This document shows positions 55,452 to 64,000 of a DNA stretch of 64,000 bases, piece by piece; the stretch's first letter is position 1; the number at the start of each line of letters is the position of its first letter. This stretch comes from Delphinapterus leucas (lineage: Eukaryota; Chordata; Mammalia; Artiodactyla; Monodontidae). The stretch is from positions 66,305,332 through 66,369,331 of the forward strand of contig NW_022098076.1 in NCBI RefSeq assembly GCF_002288925.2, given 5' to 3'. Below the pieces are notes generated by a model. That model was given only the letters and a program-made list of their open reading frames with translations, did no database searches and had not been told where the DNA came from. The position numbers were made by a program, and so were the translations under genes.

Positions 55452-56380
55452 ATGAAAAGGCAGAGGACTATGTAACAGATGAAGGAACAAGATAAAACCC
55501 CAGAAAAACAACTAAATGAAGTGGATATAGGTAACATTCCAGAAAAAGAATTCAGAATAATGCTACTGAGGATGGTCCAGGACCCTGGAAAAAGAATGGA
55601 AGCAAAGATCGAGAAGATGCAAGAAATGTTTAACAAAGACCTAGAAGAATTAAAGAACAAATACCTAGAAGGATTAAAGAACAAACAAACAGAGATGAAC
55701 AATACAATAACTGAAATGAAAAATACACTAGAAGGAAGCAAGAGCAGAATAACTGAGGCAGAAGAACGGATAAGTGACCTTGAAGACAGAATGGTGGAAT
55801 TCACTGCTATGGAACAGAATAAATAAAAAAGAATGAAAATAAATGAAGACAGCTTAAGAGACCACTGGGACAACATTAAATGCACCAACATTCACATTAT
55901 AAGGGTCCCAGAAGGAGAAGAGAGAGAGAAAGGACCTGAGAAAATATTTGAAGAGATTATAGTTGAAACTTCCCTAACATGGGAAAGGAAATAGCCACCC
56001 AAGTCCAGGAAGTGCAGAGAGTCCCAGGCAGGATAAACCCAAGGAGAAACCCACCAAGACACATAGTAATCAAATAGACAAAAATTAAAGACAAAGGAAA
56101 ATTATTAAAAGCAACAAGGGAAAAACAACAGATAACCTAAAAGGGAACTCCCATAAGGTTAACAGCTGATTTCTCAGCAGAAACTCTACAAGCCAGAAGG
56201 GAGGGGCATGATATATTTAAGGTGATGAAAGGGAAGAACCTACAGCCAAGATTACTCTACTCGGCAAGGGTCTCATTCGGATTCGACAGAGAAATCAAAA
56301 GCTCTACAGACAAGCAAAAGCTAAGAGAATTCAGCACCATCAAACCAGCTCTATAACAAATGCTAAAGGAACTTCTCTAA
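55452..56380 (+). pseudogene. L1 ORF1 remnant (RNA-binding chaperone)
   Basis: ORF1 encodes the trimeric coiled-coil RNA chaperone of L1 particles. ATG at 55452 is followed by an in-frame TAA at codon 8 (55473-55475). A 115-codon open stretch from 55479 then includes the coiled-coil zone ('KIEKMQEMFNKDLEELKNK') with an apparent small duplication 'LEELKNKYLEGLKNK'. Further breaks are a TAA at about 55824, a one-base loss near 55965 that shifts the frame, and stops near 56076 and 56139. The final codons read to TAA at 56378-56380. It is a non-functional copy. Confidence 0.85.
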
Positions 56381-56438
56381 GTGGGAAACAGAAGAGAAGG
56401 AAAAGACCTACAAAAACAAACCCAAAACAATTAAGAGA

Positions 56439-59400
56439 GTGGTAACAGGAACATACATATCAATAATGGATTAAATGCTCCAACCAAAAGACACAGGCTT
56501 GGGACTTCCTTAGTGGCACAGTGGTTAAGAATCAGCCTGCCAATGCAGGGACACAGGTTTGAGCCCTGGTCTGGGAAGATCTCACATGCCACGGGAGCAA
56601 TTAAGCCCATGTGCCACAACTATTGAGCCTGCGCTCTAGAGCCGGCGAACCACAACTACTGAGCCCGTGTGCCACAACTACTGCAGCCCGCGGGCCTAGA
56701 GCCTGTGCTCCACAACAAAGAGAAGCCACTGCAATGAGAAGCCAGCACACGCAACAAAGAGTAACCCCCACTCACCGCAACTAGAGAAAGCCTGCTCACA
56801 GCAATGAAGACCCAACAAAGCTAAAAAATAAATAAATGAATAAATTTATTTAAAAATAAAAAGACACAGGCTTGCTGAGTGGATACAAAAACAAGACCCG
56901 TATATATGCTGTCTACAGGAGACCCACTTCAGACCTAGGGACACGTACAGACTGAAAGTGAGGGTATCGAAAAAGATATTCCATGTAAATGGAAATCAAA
57001 AGAAAGCTGGAGTAGCAATTCTCATATCAGAAAAAATAGACTTTAAAACAAAGAATGTTACAAGAGACAAGGAATGACACTACATAATGATCAAGGGATC
57101 AATCCAAGAAGAAGATATAACAATTATAAATATATATGCACCCAACATAGGAGCACCTCAGCACATAAGGCAAATATTAACAGCTATAAAAGAGGAAATC
57201 GACAGTAACACAATAATAGTGGGGGACTTTAACATCTCACTTGCACCAATGAACAGATCATCCAGACAGAAAATTAATAAGGAAACACAAGCTTTAAATG
57301 ACACAATAGATCAGATATATTTAATTGATATTTATAGGACATTCCATCTGAAAACAGCAGATTACACTTTCTTCTTAAGTGCACATGGAATATTCTCCAG
57401 GATAGATCACATCTTGGGTCACAAATCAAGCCTTGGTAAATTTAAGAAAATTGAAATTGTATCAAGCATCTTTTCTGACCACAACACTATGAGATTAGAA
57501 ATCAATTACAGGGGGAAAAAAATGTAAAAAACACAAACACATGGAGGCTAAACAATACACTACTAAATAACCAAGAGATCGCTGAAGAAATCAAAGAGGA
57601 AATAAAAAAATACCTGGAGACAAATGAAAACACAATGATCCAAAACCTATGGGATACAGCAAAAGTAGTTCTAAGACAGAAGTTTATAGCCATACAAGCC
57701 TACCTCAACAAACAAGAAAAATCTCAAGTAAACAATCTAACCTTACATCTAAAGGAACTAGAGAAAGAAGAACAAACAAATCCCAAAGTTAGCAGAAGGA
57801 AAGAAATCATAAAGATCAGAGTACAAATAAATAGGAACAAAGAAAACAATAGCAAAGACCAATAAAACTAAAAGCTGGTTCTTTGAGAAGATAAGCAAAA
57901 TTGATAAACCTTTAGCCAGACTCATCAATAAAAAGAGGGAGAGGACTCAATTGAATAAAATTAGAATGAAAAAGGAGAAGTTACAACGGACACCACAGAA
58001 GTATAAAGCATCATAAGAGACTACTACAAGCAACTCTATGCCAGTAAAATAAACAACCTGGAAGAAATGGACAAATTCTTAGAAAAGTATGACCTTCCAA
58101 GACTGAACCAGGAAGAAATAGAAAATATGAACAGACCGATCACAAGTAATGAAATTGAAACTGTGATTAAAAATCTTCCAACAAACAAAAGTCCAGGACC
58201 AGATGGCTTCACAGGTGAATTCTATCAAACATTTAGAAAAGAGCTAACACCCATCCTTCTCAAACTCTTCCAAAAATTTGCAGAGGAAGGAACACTCCCA
58301 AACTCATTCTACGAGGCCACCATCACCCTGATACCAAAACCAGACAAAGTTACTACAAAAAAAGAAAATTACAGACCAATATCACTGATGAATAGAGATA
58401 CAAAAATCCTCAACAAAATACTAGCAAACAGAATCCAACAACACATTAAAAGGATCATACACCACGGTCAAGTGAGATTTATCCCAGGGATGCAAGTGTT
58501 CTTCAATATATGCCAATCAATGTGATACACAATATTAACAAACTGAAGAATAAAAACCATATGATGATCTCAATAGATGCAGAAAATCTTTTGACAAAAT
58601 TCAACACCCATTTATGATAAAAACTCTCCAGAAAGTGGGCATACAGGGAACCTACTTCAACATAATAAAAGCCATATATGACAAACCCACAGCAAACATC
58701 ATTCTTGCTGGTGAAAAGCTGAAAGTATTTCCTCTAAGATCAGGAACAAGACAAGGATATCCACTCTCGTCACTGTTATTCAACATAGTTCTGGAAGTCC
58801 TAGCCACAGCCATCAGAGAAGAAAAAGAAATAAAAGGAATACAAACTGGCAAAGAACAAGTAAAACTGTCACTGCAGATGACATGATACTATACATAGAG
58901 AATCCTAAAGATGCCACCAGAAAACTACTAGAGCTAATCAATGAATTTGGTAAAGTTGCAGGATACAAAATTAATGCACAGAAATCCCTTTCATTCGTAT
59001 ACACTAATGATGAAAAATCTGAAAGAGAAATTAAGGAAACACTCCCATTCACCATTGCAACAAAAATAATAAAATACCTAGGAATAAACCTACCTATGTA
59101 GGTAAAGACCTGTACTCAGAAAACTATAAGACACTGATGAAAGAAACCAAAGGTGACACAAACAGATGGAGAGATATACCATGTTCTTGGATTGTAAGAA
59201 TCAATGTTGTGAAAATGACTATACTACCCAAAGCAATCTACAGGTTCAATGCAATGTCTATCAAATTAGCAATGGCATTTTTTACAGAACAAAAATAAAA
59301 TATCTTAAAATTTGCATGGAGACAGAAAAAGACCCCGAATAGCCAAAGCAATATTGAGGGAAAAAAATGGAGCTGGAGGAATCAGACTCCCTGACTTCAG

Positions 59401-60581
59401 ACTATACTACAAAGCTACAGTAATCAAGACAATATGGTACTGGCACAAAAACAGAAATATAGATCAATGGAACAAGATAGAAGGCCCAGAGATAAACTCA
59501 CACACCTATGGTCAACTAATCTATGATAAAGGAGGCAAGGATATACAATGGAGAAAAGACAGTCTCTTCAATAAGTGGTGCTGGGAAAACTGGACAGCTA
59601 CATGTAAAAGAATGAAATTAGAGCATTCCCTAACACCATACACAAACATAAACTCAAAATGGATTAAAGACCTAAGTGTAAGACTGGACACTGTAAAACT
59701 CTTAGAGGAAAACACAGGAAGAACACTCTTTGACATAAATCACAGCAAGATCTTTTTTGACCCACATCCTAGAGTAATGGAAATAAAAACAAAAATAAAC
59801 AAATGAGACCTAATGAAACTTAAAGGCTTTTACACAGCAAAGGAAACTATAAACAAGATGAAAAGACAACCCTCAGAATGGGAGAAAATATTTGTAAATG
59901 AATCAGTGGACAAGGATTAATCTCCAAAATATATAAACAGCTCATGCAGCTCAATATTAAAAAAACAAAAAAACCCAATCAAAAAATGGGCAGAAGACCT
60001 AAATAGACACTTCTCCAAGAAGACATACAGATGGCCAAGAGGCACATGAAAAGCTGCTCATCATCACTAATTATTAGAGAAATGCAAATCAAAACTACAA
60101 TAAGGTATCACCAGTTAGAATGGGCATCATCAGAAAATCTACAAACAACAAATGCTGGAGAGGGTGTGGAGAAAATGGAACCCTCTTGCACTGTTGGTGG
60201 GAATGTAAACTGATACAACCACTATGAAGAACAGTACGGAGGCTCCTTAAAAAACTAAAAATAGAATTACCATATGACCCAGCAATCCTACTACTGGACA
60301 TATACCTAGAGAAAACCATAATTCAAAAAGACACATGTACCCCAATGTTCATTGCAGCACTATTTACAATAGCCAGGGCATAGAAGCAACCTAAATGCCC
60401 ATCGAGAGGTGAATGGATAAAGATGTGGTACATATATACAATATATTACTCAGCCATAAAAAGGAACAAAATTGGGTCATTTGTAGAGATGTGGATGGAC
60501 CTAGAGATTGTCATACAGAGTGAAGTAAGTCAGAAAGAGAAGAACAAATATTGTGTATTAACGCATATATGTGGAATCTAG
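56439..60581 (+). pseudogene. L1 ORF2 remnant (endonuclease-reverse transcriptase)
   Basis: The expected ATG appears as GTG at 56439, and a small deletion just after it (around 56465) shifts the frame. The SINE at 56502-56858 interrupts the endonuclease domain. Recognisable pieces: endonuclease 'IIVGDFN' and 'FSDHN' (57087-57527); RT motifs '[15 protein letters not shown]' and '[10 protein letters not shown]' (58067-58525); '[17 protein letters not shown]' (58614-58886). The catalytic aspartate-pair region near 58870 has lost about four bases, so the frame breaks exactly there. The C-terminal zone is at 59312-59806 and 60031-60213. Stop at 60579-60581. Confidence 0.88.
56502..56858 (+). mobile_element. 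CHR-type SINE (long form), inserted in L1 ORF2
   Basis: Head 'ggacttccttagtggcacag', diverged B box 'ggtttgagccc', long-form 3' part ending 'gacccaacaaagctaaaaaa' and an (AAAT)n-type tail. Perfect 16-bp target duplication 'aaaagacacaggcttg' at 56486-56501 and 56859-56874. The repeated 'gtgccacaactactg' motif inside makes it longer than the other copies. Confidence 0.95.
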
Positions 60582-60797
60582 AAAAATGGTACAGATGAAC
60601 TGGTTTGCAAGGCAGAAACAGAGACACAGATGTAGAGAACAAACGTAAGGAAACCAAGGGGGGAAGTGGGGGTGGTGGTGGTGGTATGAATTGGGAGACT
60701 GGGATTGGCATATATACACTAATATGTATAAAATGGATAACTAGTAACCTGCTGTATAAAAAAAATAAAATAAAATTTTATAAAAGCAGAAAAAGAA
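60582..60797 (+). other. L1 3' UTR with a G-rich tract and A-rich tail
   Basis: After the ORF2 stop comes a G-rich tract (60658-60703: a G6 run, a G5 run, GGT repeats, then two GGG tracts) and the 3' end 'aatatgtataaaatggataa' with an AAAT/A-rich tail to about 60797. G-rich polypurine tracts are a known feature of mammalian L1 3' UTRs. Confidence 0.8.
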
Positions 60798-61149
60798 AAA
60801 GATATGAACCAATGTGACCCTCACAAAGAAGTTAACAACTAAGCATACATCTCTTTTTTTAACCTAGCATTCAGCAGAGGAAATTAAGGACAGAGACAGA
60901 CTTTTTTGCATTATTAATGTGAAGCAATGATGGTTTTAGTTCATGATGTACAGCTGGAAGGTAAGCCACTGTGCTTTAACCCAGGAATACACTGGGATAT
61001 GGTTTAGGAACTCAGGGTGGCCTGTTGGGACAGCTGGATTTCTTTTAGTGACTCTATGCTTTGTGATCTCCAGTCTGACAGGATGCTTATTGGGCCTTGG
61101 TCTTCTCAACTATAAATAAGGAAGTGAAATTAGATCAATGATTTATATC
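60798..61149. other. Unassigned intergenic sequence
   Basis: Nothing recognised apart from the possible right target duplication of the L1. Confidence 0.35.
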
Positions 61150-61490
61150 AGCTGTTGGCAAATTTTTTCTCTAAAGGGCTAGATCATAAATACTTAGGAC
61201 TTGAGGGCTATGCAGTCTCTGTCACAACTGTTCAGCTCTGCCACTGTAGCTCAAAAGCAGCCACAGACAATACATAAATGAGTGGGTGTGGCTGTGTCCC
61301 AATAAAACTTTATTTACAAACACTGAAATTTGAATTTTCTATAATTTTCATATGTCATGACATTTTAGACTTCTTATGATTTTTTCAACCATTAAAAAAA
61401 TATGAAACCCATTCTTAGTTTGCAGGTCTTAAAAAAACTAGACAGTGGGTTGAATTTTGGCCCATGGGCCATTGTTAGCCAACTCCTCTT
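61150..61490 (+). mobile_element. hAT-type non-autonomous DNA transposon
   Basis: 'cagctgttggcaaatttttt' opens the element and 'gccattgttagccaactcct' closes it; the ends are inverted-repeat related ('gttggcaaa' / 'ttagccaac'). Internal landmarks are 'actgttcagctctgccactg', 'gtggctgtgtcccaataaaa', 'ctttatttacaaacactgaa'. It has MER/Charlie-family character with no transposase frame. Confidence 0.75.
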
Positions 61491-61844
61491 TCTATATGCC
61501 TTATTTACTTATAGGAAAAATGTAATACTCTTTAAAGTTCAACAATACTATATGTGCCAATTTTTTCTATATTTAGTAACTTATTTTAAAATATAGCCAA
61601 TCTGTATTAACAAAACTTATGCTGGTTATAAGGGTGTTTGCTTTACAATGATAAAGATTTACTGAAGAACACTCTATAGGACCAAAATAAAATAACTTTC
61701 TTGATATTCCCACCATGATCACGGAATAGTTTAAAGAGAAACTAACTTATCTATCAATATATTGTCAGTCTGAGGGATAAGAAGATGTTTTAAAAATACA
61801 GCAGAATATTTTTAAGACATTGTTTTTAAAAATGAAAAAGTGTT
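61491..61844. other. Unassigned AT-rich intergenic sequence
   Basis: Nothing recognised. Confidence 0.3.
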
Positions 61845-62350
61845 GAACAGATATTTATACACTGATGTTCACAGCAGCATTATTCACAGTAGCCAAAAGG
61901 TGGAAATAACCCAAGTATCCATCAATGGATAAACAAAATGTGATATACGCATTCAATGGAATATTATTCAGTCTTTAAAAAGGATAGAAATTACTATACA
62001 TGCTACAACATGGATAAACCTTGAAGACATTATGCTAAGTGAAACATGCTGGGCACAAAACGACCAAAATTGTATACTTCTATTTATATGTGATACCTAG
62101 AACAGTCTCATTCATAGAGGCATAAAGTAGAACAGTGGTCACTAGGGGTTGGAAGAAGAGGGGAATGGGAAGTTAATGTTTAATGGATATGGAGTTTCAG
62201 TTTGGGAAGATGAAAAGTTTCTGGAGATGGATGGTGGTGATGGTTGCATTAACAGTGTGAATGTACTTAATGCCACTGAACTATGCACTTAAACATAGTA
62301 AAAATGGTAAATTTTATGTTAGGTGTATTTTACCACAACAACAGAAAAAA
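61845..62350 (+). mobile_element. L1 3' region (sense, L1MB-like)
   Basis: 'gatgttcacagcagcattat', 'atccatcaatggataaacaa', 'aatattattcagtctttaaa', 'ggtcactaggggttggaaga' and 'actatgcacttaaacatagt' followed by an A-rich tail at about 62343 form the terminal ~500 bp of an old L1. Confidence 0.9.
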
Positions 62351-62539
62351 AGTGAGGAAAAGAACAATGAAATGGCTAAACAAGTATCACACATCACAAA
62401 AGGAAGAATCGAGGACAGGCTGCAGGACTAGAGCCTAGTATGGTAGTACAGAATGCTGTGAACCCAAAATGACCTTGTCAACTTTAACGTCTGTCTTTTG
62501 AGCACTCTATTTATTACCAATGTCTTCTCCTGTGTACTC
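62351..62539. other. Unassigned intergenic sequence
   Basis: Nothing recognised. Confidence 0.3.
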
Positions 62540-62700
62540 TATTTCAGAGCACATTGTATGAGAGAATCTTCTCTACTGACATTTTAAAGAGGAGGAAACA
62601 GAGGTTTAGAGAGGTTCATTGTCAAGGAGCCAGCAGGCAGGGTTGAGAAGCAAATCCAGGACTGCACATCCAAAGCCTCTGTGCTAAACCACCTTGGGAC
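62540..62700 (-). mobile_element. MIR SINE (antisense)
   Basis: 'aaagaggaggaaacagaggt', 'ttagagaggttcattgtcaa' and 'gtgctaaaccacc' are antisense MIR landmarks. Confidence 0.7.
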
Positions 62701-62999
62701 ACTGCCTCCCTGAAATTCTGAATCTGCCCATTTTAGGGTTTTGAAATCCTCTGCCACTGAAGGCAGGCTTTTCAGTGTAATTTATGCAGCCGTTGCTCCC
62801 TTTGAAGGAGAGAGGACTTGAGTAACTGCATTTCCTGAGAGTCTGGGTCTGCAGCACAGGACCTGTGTGCTATTGGTTTATGGAAAGGCTAGAAGGCTGA
62901 TGCCATGTGCTGTGGGCCAGGTTGATTTGTGTCTTCACTGTCTGTGGAATGACTGATATAACCTTTTAGCCCACAGGTTTCCACCTCAGACGTCTACAT

Positions 63000-63172
63000 G
63001 ACACCGCTAAATAATAAATATGTGCATGTCTTATCCCCCCACTTGACTGTAAGATAAGGGCAGGAGTTGAGCCTGTCTAATATTTATATCCTCCATAGGA
63101 TTGCCCCGTGCAGGGCTTTGCACCAAATAGCCACTCAGCAAATATTTGTTGAATGAATGCATAAATGAATGT
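63000..63172 (+). mobile_element. L2 3' terminus (sense)
   Basis: 'ttgactgtaagataagggca', 'ttgccccgtgcagggctttg' and the terminal 'cagcaaatatttgttgaatg' are classic L2 3' end sequence. Confidence 0.82.
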
Positions 63173-64000
63173 TAAATAATCTGCCTCCAGATTTTCCTTT
63201 TGTTTCAAATTGTCTTCTCCATCTGACACATGTGAGTGCCATCCGTGTCCCTTTCATGGGTATTTCAGATGCCCTCAACCATTTCTTGCGTTCTGGGCAG
63301 CCTTTTCTAATCACTGTGGAAACAAGCTGGGGGCCTAAAATAGAACCTCCTTGACAACTTCCCAGAGGACTTCCATCTCCGATTCCTGAGGTGGCAATAC
63401 CAACTCTGTTAGCGTAGAATGGGAGTTTCATGACTGCCACAGTCTTGGTTGTTTTGCCACTGTCTGATGTTTAAAAGTGATAAAAGTTATCCCTACATGG
63501 TGCTTAATACAAACTGCAATCACCCTTGGAAGGTGGTGTTTGGCACAGATAGAGGAAATGTCATCAAGTACATGAATATCCCAGTTTCTCTTAAGGATGT
63601 TTAAAGGTGCTCCGAAAAGAGACAGATTTTCTTTGCCTTTACCTCCCTCTCTTCCTCCCTCCTCCACTCCTGCCTCCTTTCTTGTTCTCTGTCTTTCTCT
63701 TTTTCCTTCTTTCCCTCTCTGGTTTATGGCAGGGTCAGTGACTCATCCATGTTTTCAAGCCAGCACATATTATGACAAGACAAGAATGTATATAAGCACA
63801 TGCTCCACCACGCTGCTGAGCCCTTTGGATTAAACTGGGGAAAATCCACAGCCACTGCCACTGCTTCAATCTAGAATTATCACTAGTCCATGTACACTGG
63901 CACATAGGTTCCCAGCATTGTGCTATGAGGAATTAGATAAGAGACTGGCTCCTTTTCCAGGGACACTATAAGACAGTAGGAAGATGGGACAGATACAGAG
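63173..64000. other. Unassigned intergenic sequence to the window end
   Basis: No gene recognised. It includes a pyrimidine-rich tract at 63631-63722 made of CCTCC, CTTTCT and TCTCT units. The frames at 63135-63440 and 63428-63667 are not supported. Confidence 0.35.

Larger units (their letters stand above)
54546..60797 (+). mobile_element. Near full-length L1 retrotransposon, inactivated
   Basis: About 5.9 kb of L1 plus a 357-bp SINE inside it. The order is: 5' UTR from 'ggaaattggttcaagatggt', ORF1, short inter-ORF, ORF2 with endonuclease, reverse transcriptase and C-terminal zones, then 3' UTR and an A-rich tail. A degenerate target duplication is possible: 'aaagaatgaatca' at the left versus 'aaagatatgaacca' at the right. 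The 5' end with its 'caagatggtggagtagaagg' start shows it was inserted nearly full length. Both ORFs carry stops and frameshifts, so it cannot move itself. L1 machinery of this kind is what mobilises CHR SINEs. Confidence 0.93.

Noticed and set aside
55433..55891. 152-codon minus-strand frame, very hydrophobic and resembling a membrane protein
   Set aside because: It is the antisense of L1 ORF1; A-rich coding sequence gives long Phe/Leu/Ser-rich antisense frames.
39601..64000. Search for exons of the expected downstream gene CPO
   Set aside because: No peptide with carboxypeptidase motifs was recognised on the plus strand; the gene, if retained, should lie beyond the window.

Overview
This window is mammalian nuclear DNA and almost certainly cetacean (whale or dolphin). 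Ten tRNA-derived CHR-type SINEs carry the head 'gggcttccctggtgg', and several are flanked by perfect or near-perfect target-site duplications. There is also a near full-length L1 of the kind seen in cetartiodactyls, plus eutherian-wide L2, MIR, MLT1 and MER5 copies. Family names are from recognition, not from a database search. No prokaryotic genes, operons or CRISPR arrays are visible.

Only one protein-coding gene is supported. Positions 798-912 and 1893-2012 are the last two coding exons of FASTKD2 on the + strand. They encode the C-terminal RAP domain and stop codon of a mitochondrial RNA-binding protein. They have consensus splice signals, and the split codon and exon phases agree. Candidate poly(A) signals follow at 2066 and 2117. 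In other mammals, as I recall, the next gene downstream is CPO and then KLF7, so the remaining 62 kb would be the FASTKD2-CPO intergenic interval. I found no convincing exon of another gene in it.

Layout: 1-2.1 kb, FASTKD2 3' end. 2.1-20 kb, old repeats (MLT1, MIR, L1, MER5), one CHR SINE, TG and AT repeats, and unassigned sequence with two RFX-type X-box palindromes and an AP-1 site cluster. 20-36 kb, MLT1 and L2 rich, four CHR SINEs, a three-level nested insertion at 22.7-23.3 kb, and an unexplained pair of ~100-bp near-identical segments 3.9 kb apart. 36-39 kb, a probable antisense ERVL-like proviral remnant. 41-49 kb, a mosaic of L1 fragments in both orientations. 49-52.3 kb, three young SINEs. 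54.5-60.8 kb, a near full-length but inactivated L1 with its own SINE insertion. 61-64 kb, a hAT-like element, an L1 3' end, MIR, L2 and a pyrimidine-rich tract.

I see no undescribed molecular system. The most informative observations are the duplicated ~100-bp segment, the 3' extra segments carried inside SINE target-site duplications, the nested insertions that give a relative chronology, and the X-box palindromes. Repeat boundaries given without a target-site duplication are approximate, often by tens of bases.
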